Source: Erythrobacter crassostreae (GTDB taxonomy: Bacteria > Pseudomonadota > Alphaproteobacteria > Sphingomonadales > Sphingomonadaceae). From it: 64,000 nucleotides of DNA. Positions 36,246-44,104 of the stretch are shown piece after piece. The translations under genes were made by a program, and so were the position numbers. The stretch covers positions 62,001-126,000 of the forward strand of contig NZ_JAGSPC010000002.1 in NCBI RefSeq assembly GCF_019204045.1. The letters are read 5' to 3'. Each line of letters opens with the position of its first letter. The first letter of the stretch is position 1. The notes beneath the pieces were generated by a model. It made no database searches, had not been told where the DNA came from, and saw nothing but the letters and a program-made list of their open reading frames with translations.

Positions 36246-37262
36246 TCACGGAAGGATGGCGACGCCATCTCCGCCCTCACCCGCAGGTAGGCGCCGCAGA
36301 ACTTTGCCACTCGCATAATCAACCTCCGCAACCGTATTACTGGCTGTCTCAGCGACATAGATGCGTTCGCCGTCATCCGACCACAGGATAGTTACCTGAA
36401 AGCGCTGCTGTGCCTCGGCTTTGCCGGATACTTCGATTGAGCGGGCCACTCTTGCCGTCTTGAGATCGATCACGGTCAACCCGCCATCCATAAGATCAGA
36501 TGTTACCGCTACATCGCCTTGGGGACGGATCGACAAGCGAAGTGGAAATGCGCCCGTGTCTAAGGTGTTGCGGATTTCCATTGTCGCAGGATCAAGTTCG
36601 AATGCCTGATTTGAGCCTCGCGCAGACACCCATAGGGCGGATCCATCGGGCGCCAGTGAGATGCCCTCTGGCTCCTCTCCGACGGTCACAGTGCGCAGAT
36701 CAGAGGCATCGTCAAGATTGACCCGTGTGACCGTTTTCGACCCAAGATCGGTGGTCCACACCGTCCTAGCATCAGGGGATACAGCCAACATATGGCTGCC
36801 ATCCTGATTTGTGCTGAATTCGGTAAATTCCGGTGTATCGGAAAGCGGACCTGTGATGCGGAATACAGATTTGCGCCCCTCTGCGGTTACGAAGATCGCT
36901 GTGCCGGCATGCCATGCGATCCCGTGAGGCCGCGCATTTTCCCCAAGGTCGAGACTAGCAACCTTGGTTAGATCGTCAGTCTGGAAAATGTCGACCGTCG
37001 TCCCACCATAACAAGCGAGCGCAACGTGCTTTCCGTTTGGCGACGTCGCGAGCTCGTGCGGGTTCGTACAGCTATCAAGCCGCAGCACCTCCCGGCCAGT
37101 CTCCAGATCGATTTTTGACAGAGTATTGCCGCGCTTGTTAGCGACAAACAGGGTCGGACGAACCTCCCCCGCTGTTACATCACTGGCGGTTGCGGCATCA
37201 CCGCCCGGCGCGCACGCGGTGATCAACACCGCACACAGCGCCGGGACAGCAAAACGGATCAT
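36246..37262 (-). CDS. Beta-propeller lipoprotein (YVTN-type repeats)
   Basis: The predicted protein has 338 residues. The start at 37262 gives a clean lipoprotein signal peptide with lipobox ITAC and Cys17; an upstream start would bury it. The mature part is built of repeated four-strand blades such as LFVANKRGNTLSKIDLETGR and IYVAETASNTVAEVDYASGK, which resemble YVTN-family seven-bladed propellers. It is probably outer-membrane anchored and may bind a protein partner. Its ATG overlaps the stop of the M2 peptidase gene (TAATG), so the two are translated together. The true function is unknown. Confidence 0.75.
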   Translation of the reverse strand: MIRFAVPALCAVLITACAPGGDAATASDVTAGEVRPTLFVANKRGNTLSKIDLETGREVLRLDSCTNPHELATSPNGKHVALACYGGTTVDIFQTDDLTKVASLDLGENARPHGIAWHAGTAIFVTAEGRKSVFRITGPLSDTPEFTEFSTNQDGSHMLAVSPDARTVWTTDLGSKTVTRVNLDDASDLRTVTVGEEPEGISLAPDGSALWVSARGSNQAFELDPATMEIRNTLDTGAFPLRLSIRPQGDVAVTSDLMDGGLTVIDLKTARVARSIEVSGKAEAQQRFQVTILWSDDGERIYVAETASNTVAEVDYASGKVLRRLPAGEGGDGVAILP

Positions 37263-39127
37263 TACCAGCCCTGCTCTTGGCCTTTGTTCTGCTCGTCGAG
37301 CCATTCCTTGAGAGGAGCGAAGTATTCGACCATTGCTTTACCCGACATCTGGCGCTCTCCAGTGAACGCCTCAAGCGCATCTGGCCATGGCTTGGACGCA
37401 CCCAATTCAAGCATTGCATTCAAGTTCGTACCGACTTCTTCGTTGCCGTAGAACGAGCAGCGATGAAGCGGCCCTTCCCAACCGGCAGTATCGCAAGCGG
37501 CTTTGTAGAACTGGAATTGGAGCAGACGCGCCAGGAAATAGCGGGTGTAGCTGACATTGCCCGGAACGTGGTATTTTGCGCCGGGATCGAATCCGTCCTC
37601 AGAACGCTCAACTGGCGGAACAATACCCTGATATTCCGTACGAAGTTCGGTCCACGCGGTGTTGTAATCTGCGGGCGCGACAGAGCCGTCGAACAGGCTC
37701 CAGCGGTAGCGATCAACGAGCAAGCCGAATGGCAGGAATGCGACTTTATCCATCGCCTGACGCAGGAGCAGGCCGATATCCTTGTCAGCGCTCGGCACTT
37801 GGTCAGCCTCGAGCATATCGATCTGGACCAGATAATCCGGCGTGATCGAAAGAGCGATCATATCGCCGATTGCTTCATGGAAGCCATCGTTGGCGCCCGT
37901 CAGGTGCAGGAAGTCCTTATCGTTATAAGCGCGCTGGTAGTAGTTGTGACCCAGCTCATGATGGATCGTGATGAAGTCATCCGCATTCTGCTTGATGCAC
38001 ATCTTGATGCGGAGGTCGTCGATATTGTCGAGGTTCCACGCAGAGGCATGGCAAACAACGTCACGGTCGCGCGGTTTTGTGAACTGGCTGCGGTCCCAGA
38101 ATGTTTCAGGAAGCGGATCGAAACCGAGCGAGGAGAAGAAATCCTCGCCAACCTTGGTCATGGCAACTGCATCCAGATCTTTCTCTGCGATAAGGTCTGT
38201 CAGGTCATAACCGATGTCTCCGGCGCCTTCAGGCGCGACAAGCGGGTAGATATTGCCCCATTCCTGCGCCCACATATTGCCAAGCAAGTCGGCGCGGATC
38301 GGGCCAGTCGCAGGCTGCACGGCATCACCGTGCTTTTCATTGAGTTTGCGGCGAACATAGGTGTGGAGCGCAACATAAAGCGGCTTCACTTCCTGCCACA
38401 TACGCTCAGTTTCCGCAGCGAACTGCTCTGGCGTCATGTCATAGCCGGAGCGCCACATAGTGCCGACATTGTCGAAGCCAAGCTCGGTAGCCCCTTCATT
38501 GGCAATGGCGAGCATACGAGTGTAATCTTCGCGCATCGGCGCGCCGACATTGTCGTGCCAGCTCGCCCACATTTCAGCGAGTTCCGCAGGCGTCCGCTCC
38601 AGATTTCCCATTTCGGCTTCGATGTCTGATCCACTGATCGGTTCGCCGTTCAGTGTGCCCTTGCCTTGGCCGTATTGTGCGCCAAGATCGGTGGCGATGT
38701 TGGAGAGTTCCTCGGCTGCACCTTCGCGGGATGGCGCTGGCATCGAGATACCGTTGCGCAACATATCCAGTTTCCGTGCGACATCGGGATTTAGTCCTTC
38801 AATCGGCGCGTATTTGGCCGCTTCGTTTGCGAACCTAACACTCATCAGCGTCGCCTCAGCGCCGTATTTGGCGGCAAGCTTGTTGCTGTCGTAATTGATG
38901 TTTGTCGCCTGCAACCAATAAATATGCGCAGCTGTTGTTGAGAATTCAGCCATCTCGGCTTCCGCAGCGGCAATGAATTGCGCTGCCCCTTCCGGCGTCA
39001 ACGGAAATTCGGCAGCTGCCGCATCTTCAGTCGCGTGGTCATCAGCAAAAGCCGGAAGCGGCGCGGAAGCAAGCGACACTGCCAGCGCAGCGAAAGAGGT
39101 TTTTAGCGCAGTTTTTGCGAGTTTCAT
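37262..39127 (-). CDS. M2 family peptidyl-dipeptidase (ACE-like), secreted
   Basis: This 621-residue zinc peptidase belongs to the family of angiotensin-converting enzyme and should release C-terminal dipeptides from peptides. The signal peptide (MKLAKTALKTSFAALAVSLA, ending near PAFADD) predicts a periplasmic location. The zinc motif is HHELGHNYYQ (HExxH), and GANDGFHEAIGDMIALS provides the third zinc ligand. The start at 39127 was chosen because it begins a perfect signal peptide. A beta-propeller lipoprotein is coupled behind it, and a membrane-protein gene ends 70 nt upstream. Confidence 0.92.
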   Translation of the reverse strand: MKLAKTALKTSFAALAVSLASAPLPAFADDHATEDAAAAEFPLTPEGAAQFIAAAEAEMAEFSTTAAHIYWLQATNINYDSNKLAAKYGAEATLMSVRFANEAAKYAPIEGLNPDVARKLDMLRNGISMPAPSREGAAEELSNIATDLGAQYGQGKGTLNGEPISGSDIEAEMGNLERTPAELAEMWASWHDNVGAPMREDYTRMLAIANEGATELGFDNVGTMWRSGYDMTPEQFAAETERMWQEVKPLYVALHTYVRRKLNEKHGDAVQPATGPIRADLLGNMWAQEWGNIYPLVAPEGAGDIGYDLTDLIAEKDLDAVAMTKVGEDFFSSLGFDPLPETFWDRSQFTKPRDRDVVCHASAWNLDNIDDLRIKMCIKQNADDFITIHHELGHNYYQRAYNDKDFLHLTGANDGFHEAIGDMIALSITPDYLVQIDMLEADQVPSADKDIGLLLRQAMDKVAFLPFGLLVDRYRWSLFDGSVAPADYNTAWTELRTEYQGIVPPVERSEDGFDPGAKYHVPGNVSYTRYFLARLLQFQFYKAACDTAGWEGPLHRCSFYGNEEVGTNLNAMLELGASKPWPDALEAFTGERQMSGKAMVEYFAPLKEWLDEQNKGQEQGW

Positions 39128-39197
39128 GGGTAAGCGATCCTCTTGGTATTGATATCTGTTGTGATGCGTAGTTGATTGAACCTGTGCGGCATCTGAA

Positions 39198-39719
39198 TCA
39201 AGCGTCACTCGTCGAAAAGCGCTCTACCAGCAGCGCCGCGATGACAGCGAGAAACGCGCTCGACCATGTGAACATCTTGATCGGCCTGACGGTGGACGCA
39301 AAATTCGCAAGTCCGTCGTCTCCGGCGGATTGCATCAGTTGGATGAACTGAGCGATAGTCTCGCCGTAATCCGTAACGAGAAAAACAGCGCCGGATATCA
39401 ACGCCAGCCATCCGAGAATTCTCAGCGCCGACGCTGCCTTAGCGCGGTAGTAGAGACCGCCCAGAACGCACCCGACGCCGTAGATGCCAATAAAGATCAG
39501 ATCAGAAACCATCGCAATCGCGGCCTGATTGGACAGGCCAGCTGCGCGCCAAGAGTTTTGAATTGCATCAACCGTCGCGGCATCAGGTGCACTTTGGTGA
39601 TCTGCGATACCGCCCGGCACGCTATCAATCGCGAGCGGAATGTGGAGGTAAAGTGTGATCGCGAATGCGGCCAAGCCCCCGAAGAACCACAAAAGGAATG
39701 TCCGTTTAGAAACTGTCAT
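39198..39719 (-). CDS. Four-helix membrane protein of unknown function
   Basis: The 173-residue protein has four hydrophobic segments at roughly 8-28, 70-90, 98-118 and 148-165. The loop between the first two has no Cys and several acidic residues. I recognise no family. Its ATG overlaps the stop of the upstream hydrolase gene (ATGA), making it the last of four coupled genes that begin with the DsbA-fold isomerase at 41570. Its role in that set is unknown. Confidence 0.65.
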   Translation of the reverse strand: MTVSKRTFLLWFFGGLAAFAITLYLHIPLAIDSVPGGIADHQSAPDAATVDAIQNSWRAAGLSNQAAIAMVSDLIFIGIYGVGCVLGGLYYRAKAASALRILGWLALISGAVFLVTDYGETIAQFIQLMQSAGDDGLANFASTVRPIKMFTWSSAFLAVIAALLVERFSTSDA

Positions 39720-40483
39720 GACGAATTTAGGAACCGGACGATTTTCTCACCAAGCTCTGGTTTGGTCGCGCTGTCCAAGTGGCCGCCCGGAACTGTTTCA
39801 TAAGCAGCGTTGGGAAGAAGCGCGGCGAGTTCTTCGGCAGAACCGTTGTCTTCGTCCTTATCCCCGCAGAGGACCAAAGTCGGCGTTTCGATATTGCCAA
39901 GCATCGCAGGATCAAGGTTTTCGAACGCGTTCAGTAACAAGCGAGCGGCAACACGATCAACGCCTTGTGACTTTAGAAATTGACGGGATAGGTATGCAGG
40001 ATCGCCCCGCATGATCGTATCGAATTCATCAATCACGCGCTTGAAGAATGCTGAACGCTTTTCCCACTCAGCCAATCCAGCAACGCCCATTCCGCAAGCA
40101 ATCAATCGGCGCGGCCCGAGAACACCAGTTGCGCATGCATGTATCGAAGTCCGCGCCCCAAGCGAGAATCCAACCAAGTCGTACTCGCCATCGGGCAATC
40201 CAAGATGATCGATCAAAGCAGCCGTATCGCGGACCAATACACCGTTCGGATAGGCGGCAGGATCAGTCGGCGAAGCGCTGCGTCCATGTACGCGAAAGTC
40301 GAGCATGATCGCTTCGAGCCCAGCTTCCGCAAGGCGTTTCGCGTGCCCCCACTTGATCCAGTTCATGTCCGCGCTTGAAAAAAGCCCATGGAGCAAGATT
40401 ACCGGCCGACCCTCACCCTGCCGATGAACCGCAAGCTTTGTTCCGTCGAATGATTCGAATGTTTTGGTGACGAAATCAGTCAT
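39716..40483 (-). CDS. Alpha/beta hydrolase
   Basis: The protein has 255 residues from the ATG at 40483, which overlaps the upstream stop codon (ATGA). A longer form starting at 40561 would intrude into the preceding gene. The fold shows VILLHGLFSSA as the oxyanion loop, the nucleophile Ser in VGFSLGARTS, an acid in LVLCGDKDEDN and the base His in PGGHLDSA. The Ser nucleophile points to an esterase, lipase or thioesterase rather than the Asp-type hydrolases elsewhere in this window. Its substrate is unknown, but its neighbours suggest a glutathione-linked pathway. Confidence 0.82.
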   Translation of the reverse strand: MTDFVTKTFESFDGTKLAVHRQGEGRPVILLHGLFSSADMNWIKWGHAKRLAEAGLEAIMLDFRVHGRSASPTDPAAYPNGVLVRDTAALIDHLGLPDGEYDLVGFSLGARTSIHACATGVLGPRRLIACGMGVAGLAEWEKRSAFFKRVIDEFDTIMRGDPAYLSRQFLKSQGVDRVAARLLLNAFENLDPAMLGNIETPTLVLCGDKDEDNGSAEELAALLPNAAYETVPGGHLDSATKPELGEKIVRFLNSS

Positions 40484-40923
40484 GTAAGCAGTGTGATCCA
40501 TTCTTCTTGAGAAGTCGGCTGTCGTTCCCATTGCGGGATGCCTACTGGCAGCACAACCCACCCCTGCTTGCTCGCTGTCCAGATGTGCGCGACCGGTTGA
40601 AGCTCTAATGCGCTATCGAGTGAGCCGCCTTTGATTGTGATCATACCGGGCCTGTTCGCCCCGGCATGGCAAACGCGTGTTCCGCAGTTCTTACAATAGT
40701 GGCAGTCCGTATGTGAGCCGCTGTCGGTCGGGCGGCGCCATACGCCGGTATCGCCCACAACGGTAACACTAGCCTTCCACACCGGAACAGAGATTCCAAA
40801 GGCGCTCGCAGATTGTTTTTGGCACTCGCGGCAGTGGCAGGCGTAGGAGACAAGGCTCTCAGCCTTGATTTGATAGCGCACCGCGCCACACTGGCAACCG
40901 CCGGTGAATTCATTTGAACTCAC
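40480..40923 (-). CDS. GFA family protein (glutathione-dependent formaldehyde-activating enzyme-like)
   Basis: The predicted protein has 147 residues from a GTG that overlaps the upstream stop codon (GTGA). It has the zinc-binding Cys pattern of the GFA family: GGCQCGAVRY, YACHCRECQKQ and CHYCKNCGTR. Some members were first described as catalysing formaldehyde-glutathione adduct formation; many have unknown roles. The longer ORF to 41025 was rejected because the extra residues overlap the upstream gene. It is the second of four tightly coupled genes. Confidence 0.82.
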   Translation of the reverse strand: MSSNEFTGGCQCGAVRYQIKAESLVSYACHCRECQKQSASAFGISVPVWKASVTVVGDTGVWRRPTDSGSHTDCHYCKNCGTRVCHAGANRPGMITIKGGSLDSALELQPVAHIWTASKQGWVVLPVGIPQWERQPTSQEEWITLLT

Positions 40924-41570
40924 CGCTTTACCAAACCCTTCTGCTTCATCCGCCACTGTCCCATCTCGATCCGATCCTGCCCGAAAAACGGTTCCCCATC
41001 GAACACCAGAGTCGGCACACCCCAATGCCCCGCCGCTTCAAGCGCTGCCTGATTCTCGGCGATTTCGGCATCGAGAGCGACTGCATCAGACACGGCTTCG
41101 GCTTCGAGTTCATCGAAGTCTAAGCCTGCACGCGACGCAGCTCCGGCAAGATGATCGCCTTCGTTCCAGCCATCCACTTCGCCGGAGAATATCAAACGCG
41201 ATACTTCATCCGCAAAGGCAAGCCCTTTGCCTCGGCGTGTCGCGGCCTGTCCCATCCGCCCGATCCGGTAGATGTGAGGTTGATCCGCTGCGATCTCGCG
41301 TGTCATCAAGTTCTGCACCACAGGATCAGGGCGAGGCCAGCGATAGGGTATGCCCAAATGCTGCGCGACACGCATCGAATCCATCAGGATATAGCGGGGT
41401 GCGTTCGGATTACCGGTGAACAGAATATCAGGATCGCGGATCGCAATAGGCCAGACCGTTCGCAAGGTAATGTCGACATCATATTCGTCAGCCATCGCGC
41501 GATAGCGACCGATAGCGAGATAGGAATACGGCGATCGGAAGCTGAAAAACAGGTCTGCTTTGAGTGTCAT
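40920..41570 (-). CDS. DsbA-fold oxidoreductase, 2-hydroxychromene-2-carboxylate isomerase-like
   Basis: The 216-residue protein opens with the kappa-GST/isomerase signature FFSFRSPYSYLAIGRYR, in which Ser replaces the Cys of DsbA. HWGVPTLVFDG supplies the cis-Pro loop, followed by PFFGQDRIEM. Family members use glutathione to isomerise hydroxychromene carboxylates from naphthalene-type degradation, or act as kappa-class GSTs. No other aromatic-degradation gene is present, so the real substrate is uncertain. It is the first gene of a four-gene chain joined by 4-nt overlaps. Confidence 0.83.
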   Translation of the reverse strand: MTLKADLFFSFRSPYSYLAIGRYRAMADEYDVDITLRTVWPIAIRDPDILFTGNPNAPRYILMDSMRVAQHLGIPYRWPRPDPVVQNLMTREIAADQPHIYRIGRMGQAATRRGKGLAFADEVSRLIFSGEVDGWNEGDHLAGAASRAGLDFDELEAEAVSDAVALDAEIAENQAALEAAGHWGVPTLVFDGEPFFGQDRIEMGQWRMKQKGLVKR

Positions 41571-41589
41571 GCAGGCACCCTAGCGCGGC

Positions 41590-42135
41590 CTATCGGAAAA
41601 AGCACTGCGTCCCGGCGTAGAGTGTCGACACAGCGTCACCCTCAAAGAGGCCGCCGATACGGTCACCCAAAGCGAATTCCTCACCAAGGGTGCTACCTTC
41701 GATTAAAGCGAAGCCGGGCAACGCCTCGACATCACTGCGCGCGGCCCCGATGCTAAACTCACCATCGACGGCAATCTGATCGCTGCCATTGTTGTGAAAC
41801 CAACCAACGAAAATACCGTCTTTGAAATTGACGGTTAGCCCATCTGGGAAGGAAGCGTTTTCCATCGGTCCGGCGCCGCATTCCAGCATTGGTCCGCCGC
41901 CCGTTTGCGCGCCAAGCGTTGCCGAGAGTGCTGTGGTAACTTCATTCTGACCCGCGGCGAAGTAAAACGCTTCTGCCCCCGCGGCGAGCCCGTCCCCGCG
42001 CAGCGAAACCAGCGTTTCGTCAACAGGTGCGATCGCGGGTGCTGCGCCTGCCTGACGTTCCGCCGGCGAAGGCACGTTGCTGCTATCGCATGCGGCCAGT
42101 GAAAGCGCCGCGAAACCGATCAAGAATGCCCGCAT
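41590..42135 (-). CDS. Lipoprotein of unknown function
   Basis: The 181-residue protein has a lipoprotein signal peptide with lipobox LAAC and the lipidated Cys at residue 16. After a Pro/Ala-rich linker, the mature domain is acidic, Gly-rich and probably all beta, with two Cys residues (MLECGAG and GTQCFFR). I recognise no family. It starts 5 nt after the asd stop codon, so it is co-transcribed with asd, with which it has no obvious functional link. Confidence 0.6.
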   Translation of the reverse strand: MRAFLIGFAALSLAACDSSNVPSPAERQAGAAPAIAPVDETLVSLRGDGLAAGAEAFYFAAGQNEVTTALSATLGAQTGGGPMLECGAGPMENASFPDGLTVNFKDGIFVGWFHNNGSDQIAVDGEFSIGAARSDVEALPGFALIEGSTLGEEFALGDRIGGLFEGDAVSTLYAGTQCFFR

Positions 42136-42140
42136 CTCTC

Positions 42141-43166
42141 TTATCCCTTTTTCAGGTGACGCCGACCAAGCAGCTCAGCGATTTGCACCGCGTTCAACGC
42201 TGCGCCTTTGCGCAAGTTATCGCTGACACACCACAGAGAGAGGCCGTTTTCGACTGTCGGGTCTTCGCGGACGCGGCTGATATAGGTTGCGCTGTCACCG
42301 GCGCATTCAACCGGGGTGACGTAGCCTTCGTCTTCGCGCTTATCGACGAGCATGATGCCCGGCGCCTCCCGCAGGATTTCCTGTGCTTGTTCAGCAGAGA
42401 GCTCTTTTTCGAACTCGATATTGATGGACTCTGCATGGCCAACAAACACCGGCACACGCACACAAGTCGCATTCAATTTGACCTTCGGATCGAGGATCTT
42501 CTTGGTTTCAACGACCATCTTCCATTCTTCCTTGGTCGATCCATCGTCAAGGAAGGCATCGATATGCGGGATGACGTTAAAGGCGATTTGCTTGGTAAAC
42601 TTCGTCGGTTCCACAGGATCGCCAACAAAGATTGCGCGGCTTTGTTCGAACAGTTCGTCCATGCCCGCTTTGCCCGCGCCGGATACTGACTGATAGGTAG
42701 AGACAACGACGCGCTTGATCGTCGCGGCATCATGCAGCGGCTTAAGCGCAACAACCAGCTGTGCGGTTGAGCAGTTAGGGTTGGCGATGATGTTGCGCTT
42801 TGCATAGCCATCAATCGCATCCGGATTCACTTCCGGTACGATCAGCGGAACGTCCGGGTCCATCCGGTAAAGCGAGGAATTGTCGATCACGACACAGCCC
42901 GCTGCAGCCGCTTTTGGAGCGTATTCCTTCGCAGGACCGCTTCCCGCGGCGAACAGTGCGATGTCCCAGCCTGCCCAGTCAAAATGCTCGATATTCTTGC
43001 ATTTGAGCATCTTGCCAGTGTCGCCAAACTCGACCTCACTGCCATGGGAACGGCCACTGGCTACGGCTGCGACTTCCTCAATTGGAAATTCGCGCTCAGC
43101 CAGAATCATCATCATTTCGCGCCCGACATTTCCCGTCGCGCCAACGACTGCCACCCGATAACCCAA
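42141..43166 (-). CDS. asd: Aspartate-semialdehyde dehydrogenase
   Basis: Asd converts aspartyl phosphate into aspartate semialdehyde, the branch point for lysine, DAP, threonine and methionine. The 341-residue protein has VVGATGNVGREMM for NADP binding, the catalytic Cys in ANPNCSTAQ, STYQSVSGAGKAG and RVPVFVGHAES with its catalytic His. The length is typical. The start is a TTG at 43166 with ACGGAG upstream; no ATG lies in a suitable place. It is divergent from the hydrolase at 43244. Confidence 0.96.
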   Translation of the reverse strand: MGYRVAVVGATGNVGREMMMILAEREFPIEEVAAVASGRSHGSEVEFGDTGKMLKCKNIEHFDWAGWDIALFAAGSGPAKEYAPKAAAAGCVVIDNSSLYRMDPDVPLIVPEVNPDAIDGYAKRNIIANPNCSTAQLVVALKPLHDAATIKRVVVSTYQSVSGAGKAGMDELFEQSRAIFVGDPVEPTKFTKQIAFNVIPHIDAFLDDGSTKEEWKMVVETKKILDPKVKLNATCVRVPVFVGHAESINIEFEKELSAEQAQEILREAPGIMLVDKREDEGYVTPVECAGDSATYISRVREDPTVENGLSLWCVSDNLRKGAALNAVQIAELLGRRHLKKG

Positions 43167-43243
43167 TTCACATACTCCGTCTGAATGTCTTGCGTGCCTC
43201 GCTTACGCGGGTAGCGTGGCATGGCAAGCGATAAGGTGATGAG

Positions 43244-44104
43244 ATGGATACTCGGGATTGGCGAAACAAGGCGAGGTATTTCAACTATCAAGGGCATCAG
43301 ATTGCCTATTGGCAAGGTGAGAATACGAATTCGAAGCCGTTGTTGCTGGTGCACGGTTTCCCGACCTGCGCGTGGGATTGGGTTCCAGTTTGGGAAACGT
43401 TGCGCGCAGAACATCATCTGATCGCTTGCGATATGCTGGGATTTGGCCTCTCCGACAAACCGCGCTCAGGGTATTCGATCCACCAGCAAACCGGTATTCA
43501 AGAGGCACTGCTCGCGCATCTAAAGGTTAGCGAATTTGATGCTCTGGTTCATGATTATGGCGTGTCTGTCGGACAAGAACTTCTCGCCCGGCAGCAAGAT
43601 GGTTCGGGCGCAGAGGGGCTTGGTAAAATGGTCTTTCTAAACGGCGGTATATTCCCCGATCAGCACCGCGCGCGGCCAATCCAGAAGCTTGGCGTGTCGC
43701 CGTTCGGCTTCCTGCTTGGCCTGCTGTTTAGCCGCAAGGGGTTTGGCAAGAGCTTTTCGGCGGTCTTCGGGCCAGACACTCAACCGACAGAGACTGAGCT
43801 TGACCAATTCTGGGAATTCATCAGCCACAAGGGCGGCAACAAAATCACGCATAAGTTGCTGCATTACATCGCCGACAGGGTGACGCACAAAACGCGCTGG
43901 GAGGCCGCTCTCATCGCGGCACAAGACAAGATCGGCCTCATCAACGGCGCACTTGATCCAGTGTCTGGCAAGCACGCCTACGATCGTTGGCGCACGACTG
44001 TGCCCAAAGCCCGTCACCACCTGATCGAAACCGTCGGGCATTACCCGCAAGTCGAAGCGCCGCGCGAAGTCGCTGCAAAAGCGCTCGAATGGCTCGAAGA
44101 CTGA
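43244..44104 (+). CDS. Alpha/beta hydrolase, Asp-nucleophile type
   Basis: The 286-residue protein has LLLVHGFPTCAWDW as the oxyanion motif, then the nucleophile Asp in LVHDYGVSVGQ and a late base His in VGHYPQVEAP. The Asp nucleophile puts it among epoxide hydrolases and haloalkane dehalogenases. I do not see the second Trp that usually follows Asp in dehalogenases, so epoxide hydrolase-like chemistry is more likely. Substrate is unknown. It ends directly before the convergent S9 peptidase stop codon. Confidence 0.8.
   Translation: MDTRDWRNKARYFNYQGHQIAYWQGENTNSKPLLLVHGFPTCAWDWVPVWETLRAEHHLIACDMLGFGLSDKPRSGYSIHQQTGIQEALLAHLKVSEFDALVHDYGVSVGQELLARQQDGSGAEGLGKMVFLNGGIFPDQHRARPIQKLGVSPFGFLLGLLFSRKGFGKSFSAVFGPDTQPTETELDQFWEFISHKGGNKITHKLLHYIADRVTHKTRWEAALIAAQDKIGLINGALDPVSGKHAYDRWRTTVPKARHHLIETVGHYPQVEAPREVAAKALEWLED

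Noticed and set aside
37277..38629. A 450-codon open frame on the plus strand opposite the M2 peptidase gene
   Set aside because: It is a mirror frame caused by codon bias. The minus-strand protein has a signal peptide and HExxH zinc site, while this frame has no recognisable motif.
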